From positions 9,659,837 to 9,719,836 of the forward strand of contig NC_087080.1 of the NCBI RefSeq assembly GCF_026151205.1: a stretch of DNA of 60,000 nucleotides, written 5' to 3'. Shown in pieces: positions 41,701 to 56,700 of the stretch. Numbering within the stretch: position 1 is the first letter of the stretch; each line of letters begins with the position of its first letter. The notes beneath the pieces were generated by a model that did not search any database, was not told the origin of the DNA, and saw only the letters and a program-made list of their open reading frames with translations. The translations under genes were made by a program, and so were the position numbers. This DNA is from Bolinopsis microptera (taxonomy: Eukaryota; Ctenophora; Tentaculata; Lobata; Bolinopsidae).

Positions 41701-44700
41701 TCCTGGAGCTGGAGGCTCGTCCGGAAATGACTTCACAAAGTTCGTTAAAGCTGCTTTGAATTGCATAGGATCCTCGATGGTGTGCATATGTGTTGGGATT
41801 ACATTCCATAATCGAGTGACTGCAAATGAGTTGTCATGTAGTGCTTGATTACGTTGACTGCTGGACTTAGCTATACTGGGCACAACTGCTTTTTGACCAT
41901 GTCTGAGAGTCACCGAGAACTGGATACCAATATCATTAGGGCACTTGCAATGCAGAACTTTCCACATGTTGATGATTAAATACCGTTCTCTTCTTCTTTG
42001 CAATGACATCAGATCTAGGGCCTTTAATCTCTGCCAGTAGTTGAGGTGCTGGGTGCCATCTATTTTCGATGTAAACGTACGCTGAATCCCTTCTAGCTGT
42101 TGGATGTCCTTGTTCTTAGAGCAATTCCACAGAGGACAGCAATACTCCAGATGGCTTCTAACGAGAGACTTGTACAGAGTCATCATGGTGGCTTTGTCTC
42201 TCGTTTTGAACGCACTTAGCACCCAAGAAGCAACTTTTCCTGCGCGTTCAGCTATCCTGTTCTAGCGGAATGCAGGCACATATTTCGAGATCCTACTGAT
42301 AAATTTTCTTTAAACTTTCCAGATAGTTGTATAACTATGAGACAGATATTCTGTGCGATTTTGGGCAACCTTATATGTGCCAAACCTGAGATATGACTTT
42401 TAACACAAGAAAATATCTCCAAATTGGCGGTTTCTAGCGGAATGCAGGCACATATTTCGAGATCCTATTGATAAATTTTCTTTAAGCTTTCCAGATAGTT
42501 GTATGGCTATGAGACGGATAATCTGTGTGATTTTGGTCGAGTTTCTATGTGCCAAACCTGAGATATGACTTCAAACACAAGAAAATATCTCCGAATTGGC
42601 GGTTTTTAGCGGAACAAAGGCATATATTTGGAGATCTAAATGATAGAATTTTTAAAAACTTTCCAGATAGTTACATGGCTATAGGAGGAGGAGGAGGAGA
42701 AGGAGGACTGAGGAGGGGGAGGAGGACTGAGGAAGACTGAGGAGGAGGAGGAGGTGGACTCAGAAGGAGGAGGACTGAGGAGGAGGAGGAAGTGGAGGAT
42801 GTGGAGGAGATGGACTCGGGAGGACTCAGGAGGAGGAGGACTGACTGAGGAGGAGGAGGAAGAGGAGGATGAGGATGAGGAAGACTGAGGAGGAGGACTG
42901 AGGAGGAGGAGGAGGAAGAGGAGTAGGACTGACGAGGACTGAGGAGGAGGATTGATGAGAAGGAGGGGGAGGAGAAGGAGGAGGACTGGAAGAGGAGGAC
43001 TGAGGTGGGAAAGGAGGAGGAAGAGGAGGACTGAAGAAGAGGAGGAGGACGAGGAGAATGAGGAGGACTGAGGAGGAGGAGGAGGAGGAGGAGGAGGACT
43101 GACGAGGAGGACTGATGAGGAGGAGAAGGACTGACGATGAGGAGGACTGAGGAGGAGGAGGAGGAAGAGGAGGAAGAGGAGGAGAAGGAAGACTGAGGAG
43201 GACTGAGGAGGAGGAAGAAGAGAAGGAGGAGGAGGAGGACTGATGAGGAGGAGGAGAAGGATTGACGAGGAGGAGGAGGACTGAGGAGGAGGAGGATGAT
43301 GACTGAGGAGGAGGAAGACTGAGGAGGAGGACTGAGAAGGAGGAGGAAGAGGAGGAGGAGTAGGAGGGGCATGAGGGAGACTGAGGTGGGAAAGGAGGAG
43401 GAAGAGGAGGACTGAAGAAGAGGAGGAGGACGAGGAGAATGAGGAGGACCGAGGAGGAGGAGAAGGAGGAGGAGGAGGACTGACGAGGAGGACTGATGAG
43501 GAGGAGAAGGACTGACGATGAGGAGGACTGAGGAGGAGGAGGAGGAAGAGGAGGAAGAGGAGGAGAAGGAAGACTGAGGAGGACTGAGGAGGAGGAAGAA
43601 GAGAAGGAGGAGGAGGAGGACTGATGAGGAGGAGGAGAAGGATTGACGAGGAGGAGGAGGACTGAGGAGGAGGAGGATGATGACTGAGGAGGAGGAAGAC
43701 TGAGGAGGAGGACTGAGAAGGAGGAGGAAGAGGAGGAGGAGTAGGAGGGGCATGAGGGAGAGGAGGAGGAGGAGGAGGAGGAGGAGGAGGAGGAGGAGGA
43801 GGAGGAGGAGGAGGAGGAGGAGGAGGAGGAGGAGGAGGAGGAGGAGGGGGAGGAGGAGGAGGAGGAGGAGGAGGAGGAGGAGGAGGAGGAGGAGGAGGAA
43901 GAGGAGGAAGCATCTAAATGTTATTTCCATTTTTTCATAACATTTTTGTTCCGTTTTTGTCCGTTTTATTATGTTTTTGTTCGCCCTACTTTTTGTCCAT
44001 TTTGAAAATAAAGGGTACCGAACGGACAAAACGGACACAAAACATGATCCCCTTTCCAGATAGTTGTATGGCTATGAGACAGATAATCAAGAGGAAGAGG
44101 AGCATGAGGATGAGGAGAAAGACTTAGGAGGAGTACTGATGAGAAGGAGAAGGAGGAGGAGGACTGAGGAGAAGAAGGAGGAAGAGGAGGAGGAGGAGGA
44201 CTGAGGTGGAGGAGGAGGAGGAGGAAGAGGAGGAGGAGGAGGAGGAGGAGGAAGAGGAGGAAGAGGAGGATAAGGACTGACGAGGAGGAGGAGTACTGAG
44301 GAGGAGGAGGATGATGACTGAGGAGGAGGAGGACTGAGGAGGAGGAGGAGGAGGACTAAGGAAGACTGAGGAGGAGGAGGAAGTGTAGGAGAAGGTAGAC
44401 TCAGAAGGAGGAGGAGGACTGAAGAGGACGAGGAAGTGGAGGAGATGGAGGAGGAAGAGGACTCACGAGAGTGTGGACTCAGGAGGAGGAGGAATCAGGA
44501 GGACTCAGATGGAGGATGACTCAGGAGGACTCAGGAGGAGGACTCAGAAGGAAGGGGAGGATGAGGACACAGGAGGAGGAGAAGGAGGACTGAGGAGGAC
44601 TGAGGAGGAGGAGGAAGAGAAGGAGGAGGAGGAGGAGGACTGATGAGGAGGAGGAGAAGGACTGACGAGGAGGAGGAGGACCGAGGAGGAGGAGGAGGAT

Positions 44701-47700
44701 GATGACTGAGGAGGAGGAAGACTGAGGAGGAGGACTGGCAAGGAGGAGGAAGAGGAGGAAGAGGAGGAGGAGGAGGAGGGACATGAGGGAGAGGAGGAGA
44801 AGGAGGAGGAGGAGGAGGAGGAAGCATATAAATGTTATTTCCATTTTTCCCTTTTTCCATAACATCTTTGTTCCGTTTTTGTCCGTTTTATTCTGTTTTT
44901 GTTCGCCCTACATTTTGTCCGTTTTGAAAATAAAGGGTACCGAACGGACAGAAACGGACACAAAACGTGATCCCCCTTTCCAGATAATTGTAGGGCTATG
45001 AGACAGATAATCAAGAGGAAGAAGAGGATGAGGAGGACTGAAGAGGAGAATGAGGAGGAAGAGGACTGAGGAGGAGGAGGAGTAGGACTGAGGAGGAGAA
45101 GGAGGAGGAAGACTGAGGAGGAGAAGGAGAAGGAGGACTGAGGAGGAGAAGGAGGAAGAGGAATGGGGGACTGTTATAGCCATACAAATATCTGGAAAGT
45201 TTAAAGAAAATTTATCAGTAGGATCTCGAAATATGTGCCTGCGTTCCGCTAGAAACCGCCATTTTGAGATATTTTCTTGTGTTTGAAGTCATATCTCAGG
45301 TTTGGCACATAGAAATTCGCCCAAAATCGCACAGAATATCTGTCTCATAGCCATACAACTATCTGGAAAGTTTAAAGAAAATCTATCAGTAGGATCTCAA
45401 AATAATCGACTTTCGTCAAATATCGTTCCGAAACCGCCAATTTGAGATGTTTTCATGAGTTTGAAGTCATATCTCAAGTTTGGCACATAGAAATTCGCCC
45501 AAACTTGCTCAGATTATCTGTCTCATAGCCATACAACTATCTGGAAAATTTAAAGAAAATTTATCAGTAGGATCTTGAAATATGTGCTTGCGTTCCGCTA
45601 GAACGCGCCAATTTGAGATATTTTCTTGTGTTTGAAGTCATATCTCAGGTTTGGCACATAGAAATTTGCCCAAACTTGCTCAGATTATCTGTCTCATAGT
45701 CATACAACTATCTGGAAATTTTAAAGAAAATTTATCAGTAGGATCTCGAAATATGTGCCTGCGTTCCGCTAGAAACCGCCATTTTGAGATATTTTCTTGT
45801 GTTTGAAGTCATATCTCAGGTTTGGCACATAGAAATTCGCCAAAAATCGCACAGAATATCCGTCTCATAGCCATACAACTATCTGGAAAGTTTAAAGAAA
45901 ATCTATCAGTAGGATCTCAAAATAATCGACTTTCGTCAAATATCGTTCCGAAACCGCCAATTTGAGATGTTTTCATGAGTTTGAAGTCATATCTCAGGTT
46001 TAGCACATAGAAATTCTCCCAAAATCGCACAGAATATCCGTCTCACAGCCATACAACTATCTGGAAAGTTTAAAGAAAATTTATCAGTAGGATCTTGAAA
46101 TATGTGCCTGCGTTCCGCTAGAACGCGCCAATTTGAGATATTTTCTTGTGTTTGAAGTCATATCTCAGGTTTGGCACATAGAAATTTGCCCAAAATCGCA
46201 CAGAATATCCGTCTCATAGCCATACAACTATCTGGAAAGTTTAAAGAAAATCTATCAGTAGGATCTCAAAATAATCAAATTTCGTCAAATATCGTTCCGA
46301 AACCGCCAATTTGAGATGTTTTCATGAGTTTGAAGTCATATCTCAAGTTTGGCACATAGAAATTCGCCCAAACTTGCTCAGATTATCTGTCTCATAGCCA
46401 TGCAACTATCTGGAAAATTTAAAGAAAATTTATCAGTAGGATCTCGAAATATGTGCCTGCGTTCCGCTAGAACGCGCCAATTTGAGATATTTTCTTGTGT
46501 TTGAAGTCATATCTCAGGTTTGGCACATAGAAATTCGCCCAAAATCGCACAAAATATCTGTCTCACAGCAATACAACTATCTGGAAAGTTTAAAGAAAAT
46601 TTATCAGTAGGATCTCGAAATATGTGCCTGCGTTCCGCTAGAAACCGCCATTTTGAGATATTTTCTTGTGTTTGAAGTCATATCTCAGGTTTGGCACATA
46701 GAAATTTGCCCAAAATCGCACAAAATATCTGTCTCACAGCCATACAACTATCTGGAAAGTTTAAAGAAAATTTATCAGTAGGATCTCGAAATATGTGCCT
46801 GCGTTCCGCTAGAAACCGCCATTTTGAGATATTTTCTTGTGTTTGAAGTCATATCTCAGGTTTGGCACATAGAAATTCGCCCAAAACCCCACAGAATATC
46901 CGTCTCACAGCCATACAACTATCTGGAAAGTTTAAAGAAAATTTATCAGTAGGATCTTGAAATATGTGCCTGCGTTCCGCTAGAACGCGCCAATTTGAGA
47001 TATTTTCTTGTGTTTGAAGTCATATCTCAGGTTTGGCACATAGAAATTTGCCCAAAATCGCACAAAATATCTGTCTCACAGCCATACAACTATCTGGAAA
47101 GTTTAAAGAAAATTTATCAGTAGGATCTCGAAATATGTGCCTGCGTTCCGCTAGAAACCGCCATTTTGAGATATTTTCTTGTGTTTGAAGTCATATCTCA
47201 GGTTTGGCACATAGAAATTCGCCCAAAACCCCACAGAATATCCGTCTCACAGCCATACAACTATCTGGAAAGTTTAAAGAAAATTTATCAGTAGGATCTC
47301 GAAATATGTGCCTGCGTTCCGCTAGAAACCGCCATTTTGAGATATTTTCTTGTGTTTGAAGTCATATCTCAGGTTTGGCACATAGAAATTCGCCCAAAAT
47401 CGCACAGAATATCCGTCTCATAGCCATACAACTATCTGGACAGTTTAAAGAAAATCTATCAGTAGGATCTCAAAATAATCGACTTTCGTCAAATATCGTT
47501 CCGAAACCGCCAATTTGAGATGTTTTCATGAGTTTGAAGTCATATCTCAGGTTTGGCACATAGAAATTCGCCCAAAATCGCACAAAATATCCGTCTCACA
47601 GCCGTACAACTATCTGGAAAGTTTAAAGAAAATTTATCAGTAGGATCTCGAAATATGTGCCTGCGTTCCGCTAGAAACCGCCATTTTGAGATATTTTCTT

Positions 47701-50700
47701 GTGTTTGAAGTCATATCTCAGGTTTGGCACATAGAAATTTGCCCAAAATCGCACAAAATATCTGTCTCACAGCCATACAACTATCTGGAAAGTTTAAAGA
47801 AAATTTATCAGTAGGATCTCGAAATATGTGCCTGTGTTCCGCTAGAAACCGCCATTTTGAGATATTTTCTTGTGTTTGAAGTCATATCTCAGGTTTGGCA
47901 CATAGACATTTGCCCAAAATCGCACAGAATATCCGTCTCACAGCCATACAACTGTTTGCAAAGTTTAAAGAAAATTTATCAGTAGGATCTTGAAATATGT
48001 GCCTGCGTTCCGCTAGAACGCGCCAATTTGAGATATTTTCTTGTGTTTGAAGTCATATCTCAAGTTTGGCACATAGAAATTCGCCCAAAATCGCACAGAA
48101 TATCCGTCTCATAGCCATACAACTATCTAGAAAGTTTAAAGAAAATCTATCAGTAGGATCTCAAAATAATCGACTTTCGTCAAATATCGTTCCGAAACCG
48201 CCAATTTGGGATGTTTTCATGAGTTTGAAGTCATATCTCAGGTTTGGCACATAGAAATTCGCCCAAAATCGCACAAAATATTCGTCTCACAGCCGTACAA
48301 CTATCTGGAAAGTTTAAAGAAAATGTATCAGTAGGATCTCGAAATATGTGCCTGCGTTTCGCTAGAAACCGCCATTTTGAGATATTTTCTTGTGTTTGAA
48401 GTCATATCTCAGGTTTGGCACATAGAAATTCGCCCAAAATCGCACAAAATATCCGTCTCACAGCCATACAACTATCTGGAAAGTTTAAAGAAAATTTATC
48501 AGTAGGATCTTGAAATATGTGCCTGCGTTCCGCTAGAACGCGCCAATTTGAGATATTTTCTTGTGTTTGAAGTCATATCTCAGGTTTGGCACATAGAAAT
48601 TTGCCCAAAATCGCACAGAATATCCGTCTCATAGCCATACAACTATCTGGAAAGTTTAAAGAAAATCTATCAGTAGGATCTCAAAATAATCAAATTTCGT
48701 CAAATATCGTTCCGAAACCGCCAATTTGAGATGTTTTCATGAGTTTGAAGTCATATCTCAAGTTTGGCACATAGAAATTCGCCCAAACATGCTCAGATTA
48801 TCTGTCTCATAGCCATGCAACTATCTGGAAAATTTGAAGAAAATTTATCAGTAGGATCTCGAAATATGTGCCTGCGTTCCGCTAAAACGCGCCAATTTGA
48901 GATATTTTCTTGTGTTTGAAGTCATATCTCAGGTTTGGCACATAGAAATTCGCCCAAAATCGCACAAAATATCTGTCTCACAGCCATACAACTATCTGGA
49001 AAGTTTAAAGAAAATTTATCAGTAGGATCTCGAAATATGTGCCTGCGTTCCGCTAGAAACCGCCATTTTGAGATATTTTCTTGTGTTTGAAGTCATATCT
49101 CAGGTTTGGCACATAGAAATTTGCCCAAAATCGCACAAAATATCTGTCTCACAGCCATACAACTATCTGGAAAGTTTTAAAAAATTTATCAGTAGGATCT
49201 CGAAATATGTGCCTGTGTTCCGCTAGAAACCGCCATTTTGAGATATTTTCTTGTGTTTGAAGTCATATCTCAGGTTTGGCACATAGACATTTGCCCAAAA
49301 TCGCACAGAATATCCGTCTCATAGCCATACAACTATCTGGAAAGTTTAAAGAAAATTTATCAGTAGGATCTCGAAATATGTGCCTGCGTTCCGCTAGAAA
49401 CCGCCATTTTGAGATATTTTCTTGTGTTTGAAGTCATATCTCAGGTTTGGCACATAGAAATTCGCCCAAAACCCCACAGAATATCCGTCTCACAGCCATA
49501 CAACTATCTGGAAAGTTTAAAGAAAATTTATCAGTAGGATCTTGAAATATGTGCCTGCGTTCCGCTAGAACGCGCCAATTTGAGATATTTTCTTGTGTTT
49601 GAAGTCATATCTCAGGTTTGGCACATAGAAATTCGCCCAAAATCGCACAGAATATCCGTCTCATAGCCATACAACTATCTGGAAAGTTTAAAGAAAATCT
49701 ATCAGTAGGATCTCAAAATAATCGACTTTCGTCAAATATCGTTCCGAAACCGCCAATTTGAGATGTTTTCATGAGTTTGAAGTCATATCTCAGGTTTGGC
49801 ACATAGAAATTCGCCCAAAATCGCACAAAATATCCGTCTCACAGCCGTACAACTATCTGGAAAGTTTAAAGAAAATCTATCAGTAGGATCTTGAAATATG
49901 TGCCTGCGTTCCGCTAGAACGCGCCAATTTGAGATATTTTCTTGTGTTTGAAGTCATATCTCAGGTTTGGCACATAGAAATTTGCCCAAAATCGCACAGA
50001 ATATCCGTCTCACAGCCATACAACTATCTGGAAAGTTTAAAGAAAATTTATCAGTAGGATCTCGAAATATGTGCCTGCGTTCCGCTAGAAACCGCCATTT
50101 TGAGATATTTTCTTGTGTTTGAAGTCATATCTCAGGTTTGGCACATAGAAATTTGCCCAAAATCGCACAGAATATCCGTCTCATAGCCATACAACTATCT
50201 GGAAAGTTTAAAGAAAATTTATCAGTAGGATCTCGAAATATGTGCCTGCGTTCCGCTAGAAACCGCCATTTTGAGACATTTTCTTGTGTTTGAAGTCATA
50301 TCTCAGGTTTGGCACATAGAAATTCGCCCAAAATCGCACAGAATATCCGTCTCACAACCATACAACTATCTGGAAAGTTTAAAGAAAATTTATCAGTAGG
50401 ATCTTGAAATATGTGCCTGCGTTCCGCTAGAACGCGCCAATTTGAGATATTTTCTTGTGTTTGAAGTCATATCTCAGGTTTGGCACATAGAAATTTGCCC
50501 AAAATCGCACAGAATATCCGTCTCACAGCCATACAACTATCTGGAAAGTTTAAAGAAAATTTATCAGTAGGATCTCGAAATATGTGCCTGCGTTCCGCTA
50601 GAAACCGCCATTTTGAGATATTTTCTTGTGTTTGAAGTCATATCTCAGGTTTGGCACATAGAAATTTGCCCAAAATCGCACAGAATATCCGTCTCATAGC

Positions 50701-53700
50701 CATACAACTATCTGGAAAGTTTAAAGAAAATCTATCAGTAGGATCTCAAAATAATCAAATTTCGTCAAATATCGTTCCGAAACCGCCAATTTGAGATGTT
50801 TTCATGAGTTTGAAGTCATATCTCAAGTTTGGCACATAGAAATTCGCCCAAACATGCTCAGATTATCTGTCTCATAGCCATGCAACTATCTGGAAAATTT
50901 GAAGAAAATTTATCAGTAGGATCTCGAAATATGTGCCTGCGTTCCGCTAGAAACCGCCATTTTGAGATATTTTCTTGTGTTTGAAGTCATATCTCAGGTT
51001 TGGCACATAGAAATTCGCCCAAAACCCCACAGAATATCCGTCTCACAGCCATACAACTATCTGGAAAGTTTAAAGAAAATTTATCAGTAGGATCTCGAAA
51101 TATGTGCCTGCGTTCCGCTAGAAACCGCCATTTTGAGATATTTTCTTGTGTTTGAAGTCATATCTCAGGTTTGGCACATAGAAATTCGCCCAAAATCGCA
51201 CAGAATATCCGTCTCATAGCCATACAACTATCTGGACAGTTTAAAGAAAATCTATCAGTAGGATCTCAAAATAATCGACTTTCGTCAAATATCGTTCCGA
51301 AACCGCCAATTTGAGATGTTTTCATGAGTTTGAAGTCATATCTCAGGTTTGGCACATAGAAATTCGCCCAAAATCGCACAAAATATCCGTCTCACAGCCG
51401 TACAACTATCTGGAAAGTTTAAAGAAAATTTATCAGTAGGATCTCGAAATATGTGCCTGCGTTCCGCTAGAAACCGCCATTTTGAGATATTTTCTTGTGT
51501 TTGAAGTCATATCTCAGGTTTGGCACATAGAAATTTGCCCAAAATCGCACAAAATATCTGTCTCACAGCCATACAACTATCTGGAAAGTTTAAAGAAAAT
51601 TTATCAGTAGGATCTCGAAATATGTGCCTGTGTTCCGCTAGAAACCGCCATTTTGAGATATTTTCTTGTGTTTGAAGTCATATCTCAGGTTTGGCACATA
51701 GACATTTGCCCAAAATCGCACAGAATATCCGTCTCACAGCCATACAACTGTTTGCAAAGTTTAAAGAAAATTTATCAGTAGGATCTTGAAATATGTGCCT
51801 GCGTTCCGCTAGAACACGCCAATTTGAGATATTTTCTTGTGTTTGAAGTCATATCTCAAGTTTGGCACATAGAAATTCGCCCAAAATCGCACAGAATATC
51901 CGTCTCATAGCCATACAACTATCTAGAAAGTTTAAAGAAAATCTATCAGTAGGATCTCAAAATAATCGACTTTCGTCAAATATCGTTCCGAAACCGCCAA
52001 TTTGAGATGTTTTCATGAGTTTGAAGTCATATCTCAGGTTTGGCACATAGAAATTCGCCCAAAATCGCACAAAATATTCGTCTCACAGCCGTACAACTAT
52101 CTGGAAAGTTTAAAGAAAATGTATCAGTAGGATCTCGAAATATGTGCCTGCGTTTCGCTAGAAACCGCCATTTTGAGATATTTTCTTGTGTTTGAAGTCA
52201 TATCTCAGGTTTGGCACATAGAAATTCGCCCAAAATCGCACAAAATATCCGTCTCACAGCCATACAACTATCTGGAAAGTTTAAAGAAAATTTATCAGTA
52301 GGATCTTGAAATATGTGCCTGCGTTCCGCTAGAACGCGCCAATTTGAGATATTTTCTTGTGTTTGAAGTCATATCTCAGGTTTGGCACATAGAAATTTGC
52401 CCAAAATCGCACAGAATATCCGTCTCATAGCCATACAACTATCTGGAAAGTTTAAAGAAAATCTATCAGTAGGATCTCAAAATAATCAAATTTCGTCAAA
52501 TATCGTTCCGAAACCGCCAATTTGAGATGTTTTCATGAGTTTGAAGTCATATCTCAAGTTTGGCACATAGAAATTCGCCCAAACATGCTCAGATTATCTG
52601 TCTCATAGCCATGCAACTATCTGGAAAATTTGAAGAAAATTTATCAGTAGGATCTCGAAATATGTGCCTGCGTTCCGCTAAAACGCGCCAATTTGAGATA
52701 TTTTCTTGTGTTTGAAGTCATATCTCAGGTTTGGCACATAGAAATTCGCCCAAAATCGCACAAAATATCTGTCTCACAGCCATACAACTATCTGGAAAGT
52801 TTAAAGAAAATTTATCAGTAGGATCTCGAAATATGTGCCTGCGTTCCGCTAGAAACCGCCATTTTGAGATATTTTCTTGTGTTTGAAGTCATATCTCAGG
52901 TTTGGCACATAGAAATTTGCCCAAAATCGCACAAAATATCTGTCTCACAGCCATACAACTATCTGGAAAGTTTAAAAAAAATTTATCAGTAGGATCTCGA
53001 AATATGTGCCTGTGTTCCGCTAGAAACCGCCATTTTGAGATATTTTCTTGTGTTTGAAGTCATATCTCAGGTTTGGCACATAGACATTTGCCCAAAATCG
53101 CACAGAATATCCGTCTCATAGCCATACAACTATCTGGAAAGTTTAAAGAAAATTTATCAGTAGGATCTCGAAATATGTGCCTGCGTTCCGCTAGAAACCG
53201 CCATTTTGAGATATTTTCTTGTGTTTGAAGTCATATCTCAGGTTTGGCACATAGAAATTCGCCCAAAACCCCACAGAATATCCGTCTCACAGCCATACAA
53301 CTATCTGGAAAGTTTAAAGAAAATTTATCAGTAGGATCTTGAAATATGTGCCTGCGTTCCGCTAGAACGCGCCAATTTGAGATATTTTCTTGTGTTTGAA
53401 GTCATATCTCAGGTTTGGCACATAGAAATTCGCCCAAAATCGCACAGAATATCCGTCTCATAGCCATACAACTATCTGGAAAGTTTAAAGAAAATCTATC
53501 AGTAGGATCTCAAAATAATCGACTTTCGTCAAATATCGTTCCGAAACCGCCAATTTGAGATGTTTTCATGAGTTTGAAGTCATATCTCAGGTTTGGCACA
53601 TAGAAATTCGCCCAAAATCGCACAAAATATCCGTCTCACAGCCGTACAACTATCTGGAAAGTTTAAAGAAAATCTATCAGTAGGATCTTGAAATATGTGC

Positions 53701-56700
53701 CTGCGTTCCGCTAGAACGCGCCAATTTGAGATATTTTCTTGTGTTTGAAGTCATATCTCAGGTTTGGCACATAGAAATTTGCCCAAAATCGCACAGAATA
53801 TCCGTCTCACAGCCATACAACTATCTGGAAAGTTTAAAGAAAATTTATCAGTAGGATCTCGAAATATGTGCCTGCGTTCCGCTAGAAACCGCCATTTTGA
53901 GATATTTTCTTGTGTTTGAAGTCATATCTCAGGTTTGGCACATAGAAATTTGCCCAAAATCGCACAGAATATCCGTCTCATAGCCATACAACTATCTGGA
54001 AAGTTTAAAGAAAATTTATCAGTAGGATCTCGAAATATGTGCCTGCGTTCCGCTAGAAACCGCCATTTTGAGACATTTTCTTGTGTTTGAAGTCATATCT
54101 CAGGTTTGGCACATAGAAATTCGCCCAAAATCGCACAGAATATCCGTCTCACAACCATACAACTATCTGGAAAGTTTAAAGAAAATTTATCAGTAGGATC
54201 TTGAAATATGTGCCTGCGTTCCGCTAGAACGCGCCAATTTGAGATATTTTCTTGTGTTTGAAGTCATATCTCAGGTTTGGCACATAGAAATTTGCCCAAA
54301 ATCGCACAGAATATCCGTCTCACAGCCATACAACTATCTGGAAAGTTTAAAGAAAATTTATCAGTAGGATCTCGAAATATGTGCCTGCGTTCCGCTAGAA
54401 ACCGCCATTTTGAGATATTTTCTTGTGTTTGAAGTCATATCTCAGGTTTGGCACATAGAAATTTGCCCAAAATCGCACAGAATATCCGTCTCATAGCCAT
54501 ACAACTATCTGGAAAGTTTAAAGAAAATCTATCAGTAGGATCTCAAAATAATCAAATTTCGTCAAATATCGTTCCGAAACCGCCAATTTGAGATGTTTTC
54601 ATGAGTTTGAAGTCATATCTCAAGTTTGGCACATAGAAATTCGCCCAAACATGCTCAGATTATCTGTCTCATAGCCATGCAACTATCTGGAAAATTTGAA
54701 GAAAATTTATCAGTAGGATCTCGAAATATGTGCCTGCGTTCCGCTAAAACGCGCCAATTTGAGATATTTTCTTGTGTTTGAAGTCATATCTCAGGTTTGG
54801 CACATAGAAATTCGCCCAAAATCGCACAAAATATCTGTCTCACAGCCATACAACTATCTGGAAAGTTTAAAGAAAATTTATCAGTAGGATCTCGAAATAT
54901 GTGCCTGCGTTCCGCTAGAAACCGCCATTTTGAGATATTTTCTTGTGTTTGAAGTCATATCTCAGGTTTGGCACATAGAAATTTGCCCAAAATCGCACAA
55001 AATATCTGTCTCACAGCCATACAACTATCTGGAAAGTTTTAAAAAAATCTATCAGTAGGATCTCGAAATATGTGCCTGTGTTCCGCTAGAAACCGCCATT
55101 TTGAGATATTTTCTTGTGTTTGAAGTCATATCTCAGGTTTGGCACATAGACATTTGCCCAAAATCGCACAGAATATCCGTCTCATAGCCATACAACTATC
55201 TGGAAAGTTTAAAGAAAATTTATCAGTAGGATCTCGAAATATGTGCCTGCGTTCCGCTAGAAACCGCCATTTTGAGATATTTTCTTGTGTTTGAAGTCAT
55301 ATCTCAGGTTTGGCACATAGAAATTCGCCCAAAACCCCACAGAATATCCGTCTCACAGCCATACAACTATCTGGAAAGTTTAAAGAAAATTTATCAGTAG
55401 GATCTTGAAATATGTGCCTGCGTTCCGCTAGAACGCGCCAATTTGAGATATTTTCTTGTGTTTGAAGTCATATCTCAGGTTTGGCACATAGAAATTCGCC
55501 CAAAATCGCACAAAATATCCGTCTCACAGCCGTACAACTATCTGGAAAGTTTAAAGAAAATCTATCAGTAGGATCTTGAAATATGTGCCTGCGTTCCGCT
55601 AGAACGCGCCAATTTGAGATATTTTCTTGTGTTTGAAGTCATATCTCAGGTTTGGCACATAGAAATTTGCCCAAAATCGCACAGAATATCCGTCTCACAG
55701 CCATACAACTATCTGGAAAGTTTAAAGAAAATTTATCAGTAGGATCTCAAAATAATCGACTTTCGTCAAATATCGTTCCGAAACCGCCAATTTGAGATGT
55801 TTTCATGAGTTTGAAGTCATATCTCAGGTTTGGCACATAGAAATTCGCCCAAAATCGCACAAAATATCCGTCTCACAGCCGTACAACTATCTGGAAAGTT
55901 TAAAGAAAATCTATCAGTAGGATCTTGAAATATGTGCCTGCGTTCCGCTAGAACGCGCCAATTTGAGATATTTTCTTGTGTTTGAAGTCATATCTCAGGT
56001 TTGGCACATAGAAATTTGCCCAAAATCGCACAGAATATCCGTCTCACAGCCATACAACTATCTGGAAAGTTTAAAGAAAATTTATCAGTAGGATCTCGAA
56101 ATATGTGCCTGCGTTCCGCTAGAAACCGCCATTTTGAGATATTTTCTTGTGTTTGAAGTCATATCTCAGGTTTGGCACATAGAAATTTGCCCAAAATCGC
56201 ACAGAATATCCGTCTCATAGCCATACAACTATCTGGAAAGTTTAAAGAAAATTTATCAGTAGGATCTCGAAATATGTGCCTGCGTTCCGCTAGAAACCGC
56301 CATTTTGAGACATTTTCTTGTGTTTGAAGTCATATCTCAGGTTTGGCACATAGAAATTCGCCCAAAATCGCACAGAATATCCGTCTCACAACCATACAAC
56401 TATCTGGAAAGTTTAAAGAAAATTTATCAGTAGGATCTTGAAATATGTGCCTGCGTTCCGCTAGAACGCGCCAATTTGAGATATTTTCTTGTGTTTGAAG
56501 TCATATCTCAGGTTTGGCACATAGAAATTTGCCCAAAATCGCACAGAATATCCGTCTCACAGCCATACAACTATCTGGAAAGTTTAAAGAAAATTTATCA
56601 GTAGGATCTCGAAATATGTGCCTGCGTTCCGCTAGAAACCGCCATTTTGAGATATTTTCTTGTGTTTGAAGTCATATCTCAGGTTTGGCACATAGAAATT

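Larger units (their letters stand above)
42681..45170. repeat. GGA-rich purine island, about 2.5 kb
   Basis: The plus strand is almost entirely G and A, built from GGA, GAA and ACTGAG words, apart from two copies of a mixed-sequence spacer (43911-44090, 44824-45017). A segment of about 381 bp is tandemly duplicated (from 42998 and 43379). The stretch 43760-43910 is nearly pure GGA. It produces long open frames (425 and 455 codons of Pro, Ser and Leu on the minus strand) that are low-complexity artefacts. Confidence 0.95.
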